Source: an uncultured Prevotella sp. | GTDB taxonomy: Bacteria; Bacteroidota; Bacteroidia; Bacteroidales; Bacteroidaceae | DNA: 50,542 bases | Direction: 5' to 3' | Assembly: GCA_946548065.1 (NCBI GenBank) | Contig: CAMNPM010000016.1 | Coordinates: forward strand, 1 to 50,542 | Part shown: positions 8,629 to 18,288 of the stretch, in pieces | Numbering within the stretch: the first letter of the stretch is position 1 | Layout: every line of letters starts with the position of its first letter | The notes under the pieces: generated by a model | The model's input: the letters and a program-made list of their open reading frames with translations, nothing else | What the model was told of the DNA's origin: nothing | Databases searched by the model: none | Made by a program: the position numbers and the translations under genes

Positions 8629-10482
8629 ATGAGAGATTACAGACAACTGACACAAGACGAGATTGATGTGCTCGAGAGCAATAGCTGTTGGGCAGAAAAC
8701 TGGGATGGCGTAAAGGTGGCTGAGAATTTCTCGCCATACGGTTTCCACCGCGTATTGTTCTATGGCGACATTCGGCTGGGTGTATTCGAAAAGCAGGTTG
8801 AGGTGAGCAAGGGATTCACCAAGCACGCCGGTATCAATGATGCTACCTTGCGCAACGTGACAGTGGGCGACAACTGCCTGATAGAGAAGGTGGGCAACTT
8901 CATCAACAACTATACCATTGGCGACGATTGCTATATCTCGAACATCTGCACGATGGAGACCACTGAGGGAGCCACCTTTGGCGAAGGGCATCTCATCAGT
9001 GTGCTCAACGAGATGGGCGACGGCAATGTGGTGCTGTTTCACGACTTGAACTCGCAGCTGGCAGCATTCATGGTGAAGCACCTCAAGGACAAACAACTGA
9101 AGGACAGTCTGACACGACTCATCAACGAGGAAATCCGTTTCACGCTCCCTGAGCGCGGGACCATAGGCAACAGTGTCAAGATTATCAATGCAAAGGAGAT
9201 TACCAACACCGTCATCAAGGACGATTGCGAAATCAGCGGAGCCTCTCGCCTTTCAGACTGCACCATCCTGTCATCGAAAGATGCGAGCGTATATATAGGA
9301 ACGGGTGTTATCTGCGAAAACTCCATCATCTCAAATGGCTGTAGCATCACCAACTCCGTGAAGATGCAGGACTGCTTTGTAGGCGAAGCCTGCCAGATTA
9401 CCAACGGCTTTACGGCTGAGGCCAGTGTGTTCTTTGCCAACTCCTATATGGCCAACGGTGAGGCTTGCGCTGCTTTCTGCGGACCCTTCTCAGCTTCCCA
9501 CCATAAGAGCTCGCTGCTCATAGGCGGAGAATTCTCCTTCTACAATGCAGGCTCGAACACCAATTTTTCTAATCATGCCTATAAGATGGGTCCCATGCAC
9601 TACGGTACGCTGGAGCGAGGCTCCAAGACGGCATCGGGTGCATATGTCTTGATGCCTGCCAAGATTGGTGCTTTCTCTGTGTGTTTTGGCAAACTGATGA
9701 ACCATCCCGATATGCGCTGCCTGCCCTTTGCCTACCTGATGGCTTATGGTGAGACGATGTACATTGTTCCTGGTCGCAACATCACAACAGTCGGACTCTA
9801 TCGTGATATCAAGAAATGGCCTAAGCGCGATAAGAGGGCAACATCGTGCCGCAAGAGTGTTATCAACTTCGACTGGCTGAGTCCCTTTACCGTAGGCGAA
9901 ATCGTGCAGGGCAAGAAGATACTGGAAAACCTCCGTCAGGCTGGCGGCAGAAATGTGTCAAGCTACAACTTTCAGGAGTATATCATCAATGCCTCATCGC
10001 TCAGGAAAGGTATCAAGTATTACGACATTGCCCTTCGCATCTATATGGGAGCCGTGCTGAAGCGAGCCGTCAAGGGAGGATTCCTGGGCAAGCCTACCTC
10101 TACCGTTGGCGAGGGCGAGTGGATAGACCTGAGTGGTCTGCTGCTGCCGGCATCGGAAGAGCAGCGGCTTATCGACGATATCAAGAGTGGACAGCTGGAG
10201 ACTATCGGTGACGTGCTGCAGCGCTTCTACGACATCAACGATCATTATCGTGAATACCAATGGGCCTGGACCTATAAGCTCATACTCGACTATTACGGTA
10301 TTGACGAGCTGACCGAACAAGCTATGCAGCGTATCCGCGAAGACTATGTGCGAGCCCGCCGTGCCTGGATAGCCGAAATCAGAAAGGATGCCCAGAAGGA
10401 ATTCGAGATGGGCGATGTAGATCAGGATGTCTTTGACGACTTCATCTCGAAGCTCGACCACGAGATAGACTACGAGGATTAA
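8629..10482 (+). CDS. DUF4954 family protein with left-handed beta-helix hexapeptide repeats
   Basis: 617 residues. Residues about 75-310 contain imperfect hexapeptide repeats (for example ATLRNVTVGDNCLIEKVGN and GASRLSDCTILSS) as in left-handed beta-helix acyl/nucleotidyl transferases. The C-terminal 200 residues are helical. It matches my memory of the Bacteroidota family DUF4954; the substrate is unknown. No signal peptide or membrane segment, so probably cytoplasmic. A conserved-looking stretch SASHHKSSLLIGGEFSFYNAG may form the active face. Downstream of hflX, perhaps co-transcribed. Confidence 0.75.
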   Translation: MRDYRQLTQDEIDVLESNSCWAENWDGVKVAENFSPYGFHRVLFYGDIRLGVFEKQVEVSKGFTKHAGINDATLRNVTVGDNCLIEKVGNFINNYTIGDDCYISNICTMETTEGATFGEGHLISVLNEMGDGNVVLFHDLNSQLAAFMVKHLKDKQLKDSLTRLINEEIRFTLPERGTIGNSVKIINAKEITNTVIKDDCEISGASRLSDCTILSSKDASVYIGTGVICENSIISNGCSITNSVKMQDCFVGEACQITNGFTAEASVFFANSYMANGEACAAFCGPFSASHHKSSLLIGGEFSFYNAGSNTNFSNHAYKMGPMHYGTLERGSKTASGAYVLMPAKIGAFSVCFGKLMNHPDMRCLPFAYLMAYGETMYIVPGRNITTVGLYRDIKKWPKRDKRATSCRKSVINFDWLSPFTVGEIVQGKKILENLRQAGGRNVSSYNFQEYIINASSLRKGIKYYDIALRIYMGAVLKRAVKGGFLGKPTSTVGEGEWIDLSGLLLPASEEQRLIDDIKSGQLETIGDVLQRFYDINDHYREYQWAWTYKLILDYYGIDELTEQAMQRIREDYVRARRAWIAEIRKDAQKEFEMGDVDQDVFDDFISKLDHEIDYED

Positions 10483-10525
10483 ACAAGTTTAAAACAAATA
10501 ATTTGCAGCGTTCGGGGAATTGTTG

Positions 10526-10533
10526 TACCTTTG
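10526..10533 (+). promoter_or_regulatory. Promoter -7 element of the M3 peptidase gene
   Basis: TACCTTTG 27 bp before ATG 10561. It excludes a longer frame from 10531. Confidence 0.7.
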
Positions 10534-10560
10534 CAGGCTAAAATAAGCAACAACGTTAGT

Positions 10561-12651
10561 ATGAAAGAACAGAATCAAGAAAACCAGTCGGCTGAGAAGC
10601 GGGTGAATCCCTTCTTCCAGCCCTATGGTACACTACATGACGTGGTACCCTTCGACCGTATACGGATGGAGGACTACGAAGAGGCCTTCATGGAGGGTAT
10701 TCGTCGCGATAATGAACAGATAGAGAAGATTATCAACAATCCGGAGAAACCTACCTTCGACAATACCATTATCAATACGGAGGAGGATGAGGGTTACTAT
10801 AGTCTGTTGTCGCGTGTGTCGACTGTTTTCTTCAACCTGCTGTCTGCCGAGACCAACGACGAGATGGATGCGCTGGCCCAGAAGATACAGCCCATACTGA
10901 CGCAGCATGCCAATGATATTCGTCTGAACCCCAGACTGTTTGAGCGCATCCGTGCGGTTCGCTTTCGCCATCGCCACCTTAATTCTGAAGAGAAGATGTT
11001 GCTCGACAACTGCTATGAGGGCTTTGCGCGTTCAGGTGCTTTGCTCGATGAGGCTGGCAAGGAACGCTTGCGCAGCCTGACCGAAGAGGCCTCTATGCTC
11101 TCGCTCCAGTTTTCGCAGAACCTGTTGAAAGAGCAGAAAGCCTTCTCGCTCAATATCACCGATGAGGCCCAGCTCGACGGATTGCCTGATACGGCTCGAG
11201 AGGCTGCCGCACTGACGGCAAAGGAGCAAGGCAAGCAGGGCTGGGTGTTCACCCTGGATTATCCCTCCTATTCGCCTTTCATGACATACTCTACCCAGCG
11301 TGAGCTGCGCCGGCAGTTGTATATGGCCCGTAATACGGTGTGTACCCATGATAACAGCGAGAACAATCTGGACATCTGCAAGCGGCTGGTCAATGTGCGT
11401 CGCGAGATAGCCCAGCTGTTAGGGTACAAAACTTATGCCGACTATGTGCTGAAGCGCCGCATGGCCTCCCACAAGCGCGGCGTCTATCGTCTGCTCGACG
11501 ACCTCATCGATGCCTACAAGCCCACTGCCATAAAGGAACAGCAGCAACTGAAGAGTCTGTTCAACGACATGCGTCCCTGGGACACAGCTTTCTATACCCA
11601 CAAGCTGCAGATGAATAAATACAAACTCGATGCAGAGATGCTGCGACCTTACTTCGAACTGTCGAGGGTCATCGAGGGCGTCTTCGGACTGGCCAACAGA
11701 CTGTATGGCATCACGTTCAAGGAAAACAAGGATATACCCGTCTACCATCCGGATGTGAAGGCTTACGAGGTGTTCGACCGCGACGGCAGCTTCCTGGCTG
11801 TGTTCTATGCCGACTTCTATCCTCGCAAAGGCAAGCAGGGCGGAGCCTGGATGACGGAATATCAGGGACAGTATATCAAGAAGGGCGAGCATGGTGAACC
11901 CGACGAAAATGTGCGCCCGCATGTGTCGGTGGTGATGAACCTCACCAAGCCTACAGAAGACAAGCCCGCCCTGTTGACCCTGAGCGAGGTTGAGACCTTC
12001 CTGCATGAGTTCGGCCATTCGCTGCACGGCATGTTTGCCAACACCCGCTTTGAGAGCCTCTCTGGCACCAATGTGCTCTGGGATTTCGTTGAGCTGCCCT
12101 CGCAGTTTATGGAGAACTATGCGGTGGAGAAGGAGTTTCTGAAGACCTTTGCGTTCCACTACCAGACGGGCGAACCGCTACCCAACGTGTTCATCAAGCG
12201 CATTATCAGAAGCCGCAACTTCATGGCTGCCACAGCCTGTCTGCGACAGGTCAGCCTGGGACTGCTCGATATGGCTTACTATACACAGAAGAACGAGTTC
12301 ACAGACGACATCATCTCCTTCGAAAAACGAGCCTGGAAAAAAGCCATCCTTGGTGAACAGCTTCCCGAGACGTGTATGACAGTACAGTTCTCCCACATCA
12401 TGGCGGGTGGTTATGCGGCCGGATACTATTCCTACAAGTGGGCCGAAGTGCTCGATGCCGATGCCTTCAGTGTGTTCAAGCGCGAGGGTATCTTCAACCA
12501 GGAGACCGCCCAGCGGTTCCGCGACTGCATCCTCTCGAAGGGTGGCACAGAACATCCTATGACACTATACAGACGCTTCCGAGGAGGTGAACCAACAATA
12601 GATGCTTTATTAAAGAGAAATGGAATCAAGCGAGAAACAAAGAAAGTTTGA
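10561..12651 (+). CDS. M3 family zinc metallopeptidase (peptidyl-dipeptidase Dcp / oligopeptidase A type)
   Basis: Cleaves short peptides in the cytoplasm; Dcp-type members release C-terminal dipeptides. 696 residues, near family length. Zinc site HEFGH at 482-486 followed by the conserved SLHGMF, and the third ligand Glu in the helix about 25-30 residues later. GGYAAGYYSYKWAEVLDADAF near the C terminus is the substrate-binding Gly/Tyr stretch of M3 enzymes. No signal peptide. The 3' end overlaps the next gene by 32 nt. Dcp versus OpdA specificity is not decidable here. Confidence 0.9.
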   Translation: MKEQNQENQSAEKRVNPFFQPYGTLHDVVPFDRIRMEDYEEAFMEGIRRDNEQIEKIINNPEKPTFDNTIINTEEDEGYYSLLSRVSTVFFNLLSAETNDEMDALAQKIQPILTQHANDIRLNPRLFERIRAVRFRHRHLNSEEKMLLDNCYEGFARSGALLDEAGKERLRSLTEEASMLSLQFSQNLLKEQKAFSLNITDEAQLDGLPDTAREAAALTAKEQGKQGWVFTLDYPSYSPFMTYSTQRELRRQLYMARNTVCTHDNSENNLDICKRLVNVRREIAQLLGYKTYADYVLKRRMASHKRGVYRLLDDLIDAYKPTAIKEQQQLKSLFNDMRPWDTAFYTHKLQMNKYKLDAEMLRPYFELSRVIEGVFGLANRLYGITFKENKDIPVYHPDVKAYEVFDRDGSFLAVFYADFYPRKGKQGGAWMTEYQGQYIKKGEHGEPDENVRPHVSVVMNLTKPTEDKPALLTLSEVETFLHEFGHSLHGMFANTRFESLSGTNVLWDFVELPSQFMENYAVEKEFLKTFAFHYQTGEPLPNVFIKRIIRSRNFMAATACLRQVSLGLLDMAYYTQKNEFTDDIISFEKRAWKKAILGEQLPETCMTVQFSHIMAGGYAAGYYSYKWAEVLDADAFSVFKREGIFNQETAQRFRDCILSKGGTEHPMTLYRRFRGGEPTIDALLKRNGIKRETKKV

Positions 12652-13045
12652 TCAGCGCTACCTGGACATGGCTCGCATCTGGGCCAAGAACTCGTACTGC
12701 CAGCGCCGCCAGGTCGGTGCGCTGGTGGTGAAGCAGGGTATGATAATCAGCGACGGCTACAATGGCACCCCGTCGGGTTTTGAGAATATCTGTGAAGACG
12801 ACAACGGAGTGACAAAACCCTATGTGCTGCATGCAGAGGCCAATGCCATTACCAAGCTCGCTCGCAGCTCCAACAATTCCGATGGAGCCACCATCTATAT
12901 CACTGCATCGCCCTGCATCGAGTGTGCCAAGCTGATTATTCAGGCTGGGATAAAGCGGGTGGTATATGGTGAGAAATACCGTCTGACCGATGGTGTCGAG
13001 CTGCTCGAAAGAGCCGGTGTAGAAGTAGAATATCTGGGGGAATAA
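12620..13045 (+). CDS. Deoxycytidylate (dCMP) deaminase
   Basis: Deaminates dCMP to dUMP, feeding thymidylate synthesis. 141 residues with the zinc site HAEANAI and SPCIECAK (H-A-E and P-C-x-x-C). FDQRYLDMARIWAKNSYCQRRQVGALVV is the family's conserved N terminus, so translation must start upstream of Met17, supporting ATG 12620, which lies inside the preceding peptidase gene. The 32-nt overlap suggests translational coupling. The S41 protease gene follows after 25 nt. Confidence 0.88.
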   Translation: MESSEKQRKFDQRYLDMARIWAKNSYCQRRQVGALVVKQGMIISDGYNGTPSGFENICEDDNGVTKPYVLHAEANAITKLARSSNNSDGATIYITASPCIECAKLIIQAGIKRVVYGEKYRLTDGVELLERAGVEVEYLGE

Positions 13046-13070
13046 CATATAGAGAACATAGAGAAAAGAT

Positions 13071-14723
13071 ATGCCTAATAAGAAGAGTAACCGTTTTATG
13101 CCTATCATCATGGCCGTCTGCGTGGTGGTGGGAATCCTGATTGGCACCTTCTACGCCAATCATTTTCAGGGCAACCGCCTGAGCATCATCAACTCAGGCA
13201 GTAACAAGCTGAACAACCTACTTCACATCGTAGAGGGGCAGTATGTCGATACGGTAGATGTCAATGATCTGGTAGAGAAGGCGATGCCGCAGATCCTCTC
13301 CGAACTGGACCCTCATAGCGTCTACATCTCAGAGAAGGATGTACAGATGGCCACCGACGACCTGCGTGGCTCATTCTCTGGTGTGGGCATCGAGTTCACT
13401 ATACGCAAAGACACCCTTCACGTCCAGAAGGTTATCAGTAATGGACCTGCTGAGCGGGCTGGGCTGATAGCCGGTGATAAGATAGTACGCGTCGACGGCG
13501 ACAATTTCACGGGCAAGGAGCTGACCAACGAGGTGGCGATGCACCGCTTGAAAGGTCCCAAGGACACCAAGGTGAAACTGGGCGTGCTGCGCTTCGGCGA
13601 GAAAAAAGAGCGCGAGTTTACGGTGACGCGTGGCGACATTCCCACCCGTAGCGTGACGGCAGCCTATATGCTCGACGAGGAGACTGGTTATATCCGCATC
13701 CGCAACTTCGGCGAGAACACCTATCCCGAACTGCTCATTGCCCTTGCAAAGCTCTCGCAGCAGGGTGTGCGCAATCTCACCATCGACCTGCGCGGCAATA
13801 CTGGGGGCTATCTGCAGTCGGCAGTACAGATTGCCAACGAGTTTCTGCCCAAGAATCGCCTGATCGTCTATACCCAGGGCAGGAAGTCGCCCCGTCAGGA
13901 CTATACGAGTGACGGGCGCGGCTCGTATCAGACCATCCCCTTGGTAGTGCTCATCGACGAGGGGTCGGCATCTGCATCCGAAATCTTGGCTGGAGCCATC
14001 CAGGACAACGACCGGGGTACTGTTATCGGACGCCGTTCGTTTGGCAAGGGCCTGGTGCAGCAGCCATTCGAATTCAACGACCACTCTATGATTCGCCTCA
14101 CGATAGCCCGCTACTATTCTCCTTCCGGACGCTGCATCCAGAAACCCTATGTGGCTGGTGACAATAAAGACTACGAGGAAGACTTGATGATGCGCTATCA
14201 GCATGGAGAGTTCTTTTCGCAGGACAGCATCAAGCACGAGGGACCTGCCTATAAGACCCGTCTGGGCCGTTTAGTATATGGTGGTGGTGGCATTACCCCC
14301 GACATCTTCGTCGCCGAAGACACTACCAATGTCACCAGCTACTACAAGCAGGCAGCCATGAGTGGGCTGATTATCCAGTTTGCTTTCGAATATACGGACA
14401 ACAATCGCCAGAAACTGGATCAGTATAAGACGCTTGACGAGCTGGTGAAGTATCTGAAGAGCCTCAATACCGTAGAACTGTTTGCTAAATATGGCGAGAG
14501 TCACGGTTTGAAGCGCCGCAATTTGATGATTCAGAAGTCCCATCGTATGCTGGAGTCGTACATCAACAGCCGTATCGTCTATAATATGATGAGTGAAGAG
14601 GCTTGGCTCATGTTCCTGAACAGTGACGATCCCGCCATTAAGGAGACGCTTCGGGTGTTCCAGCAGGATTCAGCCTTTCCTGCACCTGCTGCCAAAGCCG
14701 AACCTTCTAAACGGGCTGCCTGA
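13071..14723 (+). CDS. S41 family C-terminal processing protease with PDZ domain
   Basis: Periplasmic serine protease of the CtpA/Prc type that trims protein C termini. 550 residues: uncleaved signal anchor (about 8-28), PDZ domain (about 85-180, GVGIEF...AERAGLIAGDKIVRVDG), protease core with the serine motif GSASASE (298-304) and catalytic Lys326 in FGKGLVQQ. The C-terminal extension of about 150 residues is common in Bacteroidota homologues. Likely in an operon with the M3 peptidase and dCMP deaminase. Confidence 0.92.
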   Translation: MPNKKSNRFMPIIMAVCVVVGILIGTFYANHFQGNRLSIINSGSNKLNNLLHIVEGQYVDTVDVNDLVEKAMPQILSELDPHSVYISEKDVQMATDDLRGSFSGVGIEFTIRKDTLHVQKVISNGPAERAGLIAGDKIVRVDGDNFTGKELTNEVAMHRLKGPKDTKVKLGVLRFGEKKEREFTVTRGDIPTRSVTAAYMLDEETGYIRIRNFGENTYPELLIALAKLSQQGVRNLTIDLRGNTGGYLQSAVQIANEFLPKNRLIVYTQGRKSPRQDYTSDGRGSYQTIPLVVLIDEGSASASEILAGAIQDNDRGTVIGRRSFGKGLVQQPFEFNDHSMIRLTIARYYSPSGRCIQKPYVAGDNKDYEEDLMMRYQHGEFFSQDSIKHEGPAYKTRLGRLVYGGGGITPDIFVAEDTTNVTSYYKQAAMSGLIIQFAFEYTDNNRQKLDQYKTLDELVKYLKSLNTVELFAKYGESHGLKRRNLMIQKSHRMLESYINSRIVYNMMSEEAWLMFLNSDDPAIKETLRVFQQDSAFPAPAAKAEPSKRAA

Positions 14724-14727
14724 TGAT

Positions 14728-14773
14728 GCACCAGCTGTTGCGGTGCTATGCCGGCAGTTATCTATGCTGCCGG
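14728..14773. terminator. Two hairpins between convergent genes
   Basis: GCACC/GGTGC (14728-14732, 14742-14746) and CCGGCAG/CTGCCGG (14751-14757, 14767-14773) lie between the S41 protease and DUF721 genes. No strong T tract, so the terminator role is uncertain. Confidence 0.4.
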
Positions 14774-14794
14774 ATGCCTGTTTAGTTTTGTCCT

Positions 14795-15085
14795 TCAGGC
14801 GAAGCGGATGTCGCTAATCACCTGTTCGCCTACTTCGGCATTGAGTCTTTGCGTCAGTTCGGTTCGCCTCATGCTGAGTTCAGCACGAAGGGCAGGATTC
14901 GACAGCCGTACATATAGTGTCTGGTTGTAGATGTATGTGTTCAGCGTATATCGTGTGATGACTGGTCCCGCCACCTTGGGCCATGCTTCCACGAGCCGCT
15001 TCTGTTGAAGTGGGGTCTCCAGTCCCTGGTCGCGCAAGGTCTGTAGTATCAAGTTCTTTATCTGTTGTACGTCGCGCTTAAACAT
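14795..15085 (-). CDS. DUF721 domain protein
   Basis: 96 residues beginning MFKRDVQQIKNLILQTLRDQGLETP, with EAWPKVAGPVITRYT and the LYVRLSNPALRAELSMRRTEL stretch typical of DUF721 (DciA-like). In several bacteria DUF721/DciA proteins help load the replicative helicase, and their gene often sits near recF and dnaA; that role here is inference. It begins 21 nt after recF and is surely co-transcribed with it. No C-terminal KH-like extension is present. Confidence 0.8.
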   Translation of the reverse strand: MFKRDVQQIKNLILQTLRDQGLETPLQQKRLVEAWPKVAGPVITRYTLNTYIYNQTLYVRLSNPALRAELSMRRTELTQRLNAEVGEQVISDIRFA

Positions 15086-15106
15086 TATGATGGTGGAAAA
15101 AATAGT

Positions 15107-16240
15107 TTAACAGCTTGTCTCTCCGTTGTCAACGTGGTAGATCTTATAGTCAAGAGTCGAGGTTTGTAGTATTTGGTCAAGGTGCTCGCGGTTGGTATCG
15201 GTGATGAATATCTGTCCGAAACTATTGTCCGACACAAGCCGTACAATCTGTTCCACGCGGGTAGCATCCAGCTTGTCGAAGATGTCGTCGAGCAACAACA
15301 GCGGGGTGGTCTGCGACGCTGTGCGTTTCAGGAAGTCAAACTGAGCCAGTTTCAGAGCTATGACATAGGTTTTGTTCTGTCCCTGCGACCCTTCGCGGCG
15401 CATCAGGTGTCCGTTGAGTGTAAATTCCAGGTCATCGCGATGTACGCCGTGCAGCGAATAGCCTACGGCACAATCCTTGATGCGGTCGCGCTGTATTACT
15501 TCCAGGAGCGTCCCTCGCTGGCAGTGCGACACATAGTGCAGCTCCACCTGCTCGTGGTCTTGTGATATCTGCTGGTAGTACTGTTGGAAAATCGGAGTCA
15601 GCTCTTCCACGAACGCCAGCCTGCGCCTGTAGAGCGCCTCGCCTTCCGTGGCCATCTGCTCTTCCAGAATCTGCATCAGTGATGGGTCGTATGTGGTTGC
15701 TGGCGTACCTGGAGCTGTTGCTCCCATTGATGCCGATGCTTGTCGCAGCAGGCTGTTGCGTTGCGCCAGTGCCGTGTTATAGCGGTTCAGGTGGTCCATA
15801 TACGGGCGGTCGTATTGTGCGATGACCATATCCATGAACTTTCTTCTCTCCTCGCTACCGCCTTCGATGAGCAGTGTATCCGCCGGTGATACGATGACCA
15901 GCGGGATGAGTCCGATGTGCTCCGACAGACGCTTATATTCCTTCTTGTTGCGCTTGAAGTGTTTCTTCACCCCGCGTTTCAGTCCTGCAGAAACGGTCAT
16001 CGGGGCAGAGCCGTCATCGTATTCCCCTTCCAGCATGCAGAAGGGTTCGTTGTGGCGTATCACCTGCGAGTCGATAGGGTTCGATGCCGAACGGCAGAAC
16101 GACAGGTAGTATATGGCATCCAGAAAATTGGTTTTGCCCACTCCGTTCGGACCAATGAAGCAGTTTATCTTGGGCGACAGCTCAAGCGTTGCCTCGCGTA
16201 TGTTCTTATAATTAAGTATCTGTAGCTTCTTGAGAATCAT
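15107..16240 (-). CDS. recF: DNA replication and repair protein RecF
   Basis: SMC-like ATPase that helps load RecA at gapped DNA with RecO and RecR. 377 residues from MILKKLQILNYKN. Walker A GPNGVGKT at 30-37, signature region in the C-terminal third, and Walker B LLLLDDIFDKLD near residue 320. The start at 16240 gives the family N terminus; the ATG at 16261 overlaps the promoter. Followed by the DUF721 gene, a common Bacteroidota arrangement. Confidence 0.93.
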   Translation of the reverse strand: MILKKLQILNYKNIREATLELSPKINCFIGPNGVGKTNFLDAIYYLSFCRSASNPIDSQVIRHNEPFCMLEGEYDDGSAPMTVSAGLKRGVKKHFKRNKKEYKRLSEHIGLIPLVIVSPADTLLIEGGSEERRKFMDMVIAQYDRPYMDHLNRYNTALAQRNSLLRQASASMGATAPGTPATTYDPSLMQILEEQMATEGEALYRRRLAFVEELTPIFQQYYQQISQDHEQVELHYVSHCQRGTLLEVIQRDRIKDCAVGYSLHGVHRDDLEFTLNGHLMRREGSQGQNKTYVIALKLAQFDFLKRTASQTTPLLLLDDIFDKLDATRVEQIVRLVSDNSFGQIFITDTNREHLDQILQTSTLDYKIYHVDNGETSC

Positions 16241-16249
16241 TTCTGGGTG

Positions 16250-16281
16250 CAAAGGTAGCATTTTTATGCTAAAAAAGCAAA
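16250..16281 (-). promoter_or_regulatory. recF-DUF721 promoter
   Basis: Minus strand TTTG (16281-16278), 20-bp spacer, TACCTTTG (16257-16250): both Bacteroidota elements at the consensus distance, 10 bp before the start codon. Confidence 0.8.
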
Positions 16282-16320
16282 TTTTTTACTTTTCACTTTA
16301 CGCTTTTCACTTTTATTTCG

Positions 16321-16328
16321 TACCTTTG
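16321..16328 (+). promoter_or_regulatory. Promoter -7 element of the TPR protein gene
   Basis: TACCTTTG 53 bp before ATG 16382. Just upstream, CTTTTCACTTT occurs twice 14 bp apart (16289, 16303). Confidence 0.65.
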
Positions 16329-16381
16329 CACCCGATTATGCCCAAAAGACAGCAATTAAGACAATAAAAACAAATAAAATA

Positions 16382-17038
16382 ATGGCAAACAAGATTCAAG
16401 AGCAGGCTGCCGCTCAAGAGCAGCAGGCCTCCAAGACCGAGGCTTTCTTCGAGAAGAACAAGAAGGTCATCATCTGTGCAGTGGTTGCAATCATTGCAAT
16501 CGTCGTATGTGGTATTCTGGCTAACACCTATTATTTCCAGCCGCGCCAGGAGAAGGCCAGTACTGAACTGGCAAAGAGTCAGGAGCTTTTCCATCAGGAG
16601 CAGTGGGACAAGGCATTGGCTGGCTTCCAGAAGGTTGCAAGCGACTATAGCTCTACCGATGCTGCTAATCTGGCTCAGCTTTACATTGGTTTGTGCCAAG
16701 CCAATCTGGGCAAGTGGCAGGAAGCCGTCAACGCCCTGGAGAGTTTCAGCGGTTGCGACGACCAGATGATTAGTCCCGCTGCCGAGGGTGCCTTAGGCAA
16801 TGCTTATGCAAACCTCAACCAACTCGACAAGGCTGTGGAGCATCTGAAGAAAGCCGCCAAGATGGCCGACAACAATTCTCTGTCGCCTACGTTCCTCATC
16901 CAGGCAGGCGAGATTCTTGAGAGTCAAGGTAAGAAAGACGAGGCTCTGAAGCTCTATCAGGAGGTGAAAGACAAGTATTTCAACTCGCTGCAGTACCAGA
17001 CCATCGATGCTTATATTGAGCGTGTCAGCGCAAAGTAA
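16382..17038 (+). CDS. Membrane-anchored tetratricopeptide repeat protein
   Basis: 218 residues. A Gln/Ala-rich start is followed by one membrane helix (about 28-50, [19 protein letters not shown]). The rest is TPR-like helix pairs, for example [26 protein letters not shown] and [16 protein letters not shown]. The architecture resembles YfgM-type proteins, with the TPR part in the periplasm acting as a protein-interaction scaffold. Ends 8 nt before ribH, so co-transcribed. No specific partner can be named. Confidence 0.8.
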   Translation: MANKIQEQAAAQEQQASKTEAFFEKNKKVIICAVVAIIAIVVCGILANTYYFQPRQEKASTELAKSQELFHQEQWDKALAGFQKVASDYSSTDAANLAQLYIGLCQANLGKWQEAVNALESFSGCDDQMISPAAEGALGNAYANLNQLDKAVEHLKKAAKMADNNSLSPTFLIQAGEILESQGKKDEALKLYQEVKDKYFNSLQYQTIDAYIERVSAK

Positions 17039-17046
17039 AACGACCG

Positions 17047-17517
17047 ATGGCTACAAAAAATCTCTCTGAATACAATCTTGCGAAGGTACCTGATGCCTCC
17101 AACATGATATTCGGTATAGTAGTCGCCGAGTGGAACCCCGAGATCACGGGTGCTCTGCTCGACGGCTGTCGTTCTACCCTCGAGAAGCACGGAGCCCTGC
17201 CTGAGAATATACATGTGAAGACTGTGCCAGGTTCCTTCGAGCTGATCTATGGCGCTCATCAGATGACGCTCAACGACGGCTACGATGCCGTCATCATCCT
17301 GGGCAGTGTCATTCGGGGCGAGACACCTCATTTCGATTATATCTGTCAGGGGGTTACCGCTGGTATCGCCCGCCTCAATGCCACCAGCAGCATTCCCGTC
17401 GTCTTCGGTTTGTTGACCACAGAGAACCTTCAGCAGGCTCAGGATCGTGCCGGAGGTCGCTTGGGCAATAAGGGCGACGAGTGTGCCGTAGTGGCCATCA
17501 AGATGGCAAAATTCTAA
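17047..17517 (+). CDS. ribH: 6,7-dimethyl-8-ribityllumazine synthase
   Basis: Penultimate step of riboflavin synthesis, joining dihydroxybutanone phosphate to the ribityl pyrimidine. 156 residues. [30 protein letters not shown] and [15 protein letters not shown] are the conserved substrate-binding stretches, with the catalytic His in [20 protein letters not shown] closes the active site. The other rib genes are not in this window. It lies 2 nt upstream of the exonuclease gene. Confidence 0.94.
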   Translation: MATKNLSEYNLAKVPDASNMIFGIVVAEWNPEITGALLDGCRSTLEKHGALPENIHVKTVPGSFELIYGAHQMTLNDGYDAVIILGSVIRGETPHFDYICQGVTAGIARLNATSSIPVVFGLLTTENLQQAQDRAGGRLGNKGDECAVVAIKMAKF

Positions 17518-17519
17518 CA

Positions 17520-18278
17520 ATGAAACTCATCAGCTGGAACGTGAATGGTCTGAGGGCTTGCGAAGGCAAGGGCTTCAGTCAGGTTTTTAAGACCCTTGAT
17601 GCCGACTTCTTCTGTCTGCAGGAAACCAAGATGCAGCAGGGACAGCTCGACTTGCAGTTCGAGGGCTATCAGTCTTATTGGAACTATGCCGACAAGAAAG
17701 GCTACTCCGGCACGGCCATTTTCACCCGGCATAAGCCTCTGAGTGTCACCTATGGCATAGGCATTGACGAGCACGACCATGAGGGCAGGGTCATCACCCT
17801 CGAGATGGACGACTTCTATCTGGTGTGCTGCTATACCCCCAACTCACAAGACGGGCTGAAGCGGCTCGACTATCGCATGCGGTGGGAAGACGATTTCCGC
17901 AGCTATCTGATGACCTTAGACCAGCACAAACCCGTCATTCTTTGCGGCGACCTGAATGTTGCCCATGAGGAGATAGACCTTAAGAATCCCAAGACTAACC
18001 GCCAGAATGCCGGCTTCACCGACCAGGAGCGCCAGAAGTTTACTGAGCTTTTGCAGAGCGGCTTCATTGATACTTTCCGCACGTTATATCCCGACCAGGT
18101 CACCTATTCATGGTGGTCTTATCGTTTCCAGGCCCGTCAGAAGAATGCCGGCTGGCGCATCGACTATTTTGTTGCCTCCCAGCGCCTGCGTCCTTATATC
18201 CTCGATGCCAAGATACACACTGACATCATTGGTTCCGACCACTGTCCGGTAGAACTGGAGGTAAGTGGTGAGAGGTAA
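17520..18278 (+). CDS. xth: Exodeoxyribonuclease III (AP endonuclease family 1)
   Basis: Repairs abasic sites and degrades one strand of duplex DNA. 252 residues from MKLISWNVNGLRA. Conserved elements: LQETKMQ with the metal-binding Glu, GDLNVAHEEIDL with Asp/Asn, the SWWSYRF... stretch and GSDHCPVELE with the catalytic His. ATG 17520 follows the ribH stop by 2 nt, so translation is probably coupled. Confidence 0.93.
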   Translation: MKLISWNVNGLRACEGKGFSQVFKTLDADFFCLQETKMQQGQLDLQFEGYQSYWNYADKKGYSGTAIFTRHKPLSVTYGIGIDEHDHEGRVITLEMDDFYLVCCYTPNSQDGLKRLDYRMRWEDDFRSYLMTLDQHKPVILCGDLNVAHEEIDLKNPKTNRQNAGFTDQERQKFTELLQSGFIDTFRTLYPDQVTYSWWSYRFQARQKNAGWRIDYFVASQRLRPYILDAKIHTDIIGSDHCPVELEVSGER

Positions 18279-18288
18279 GAGGTGATAG

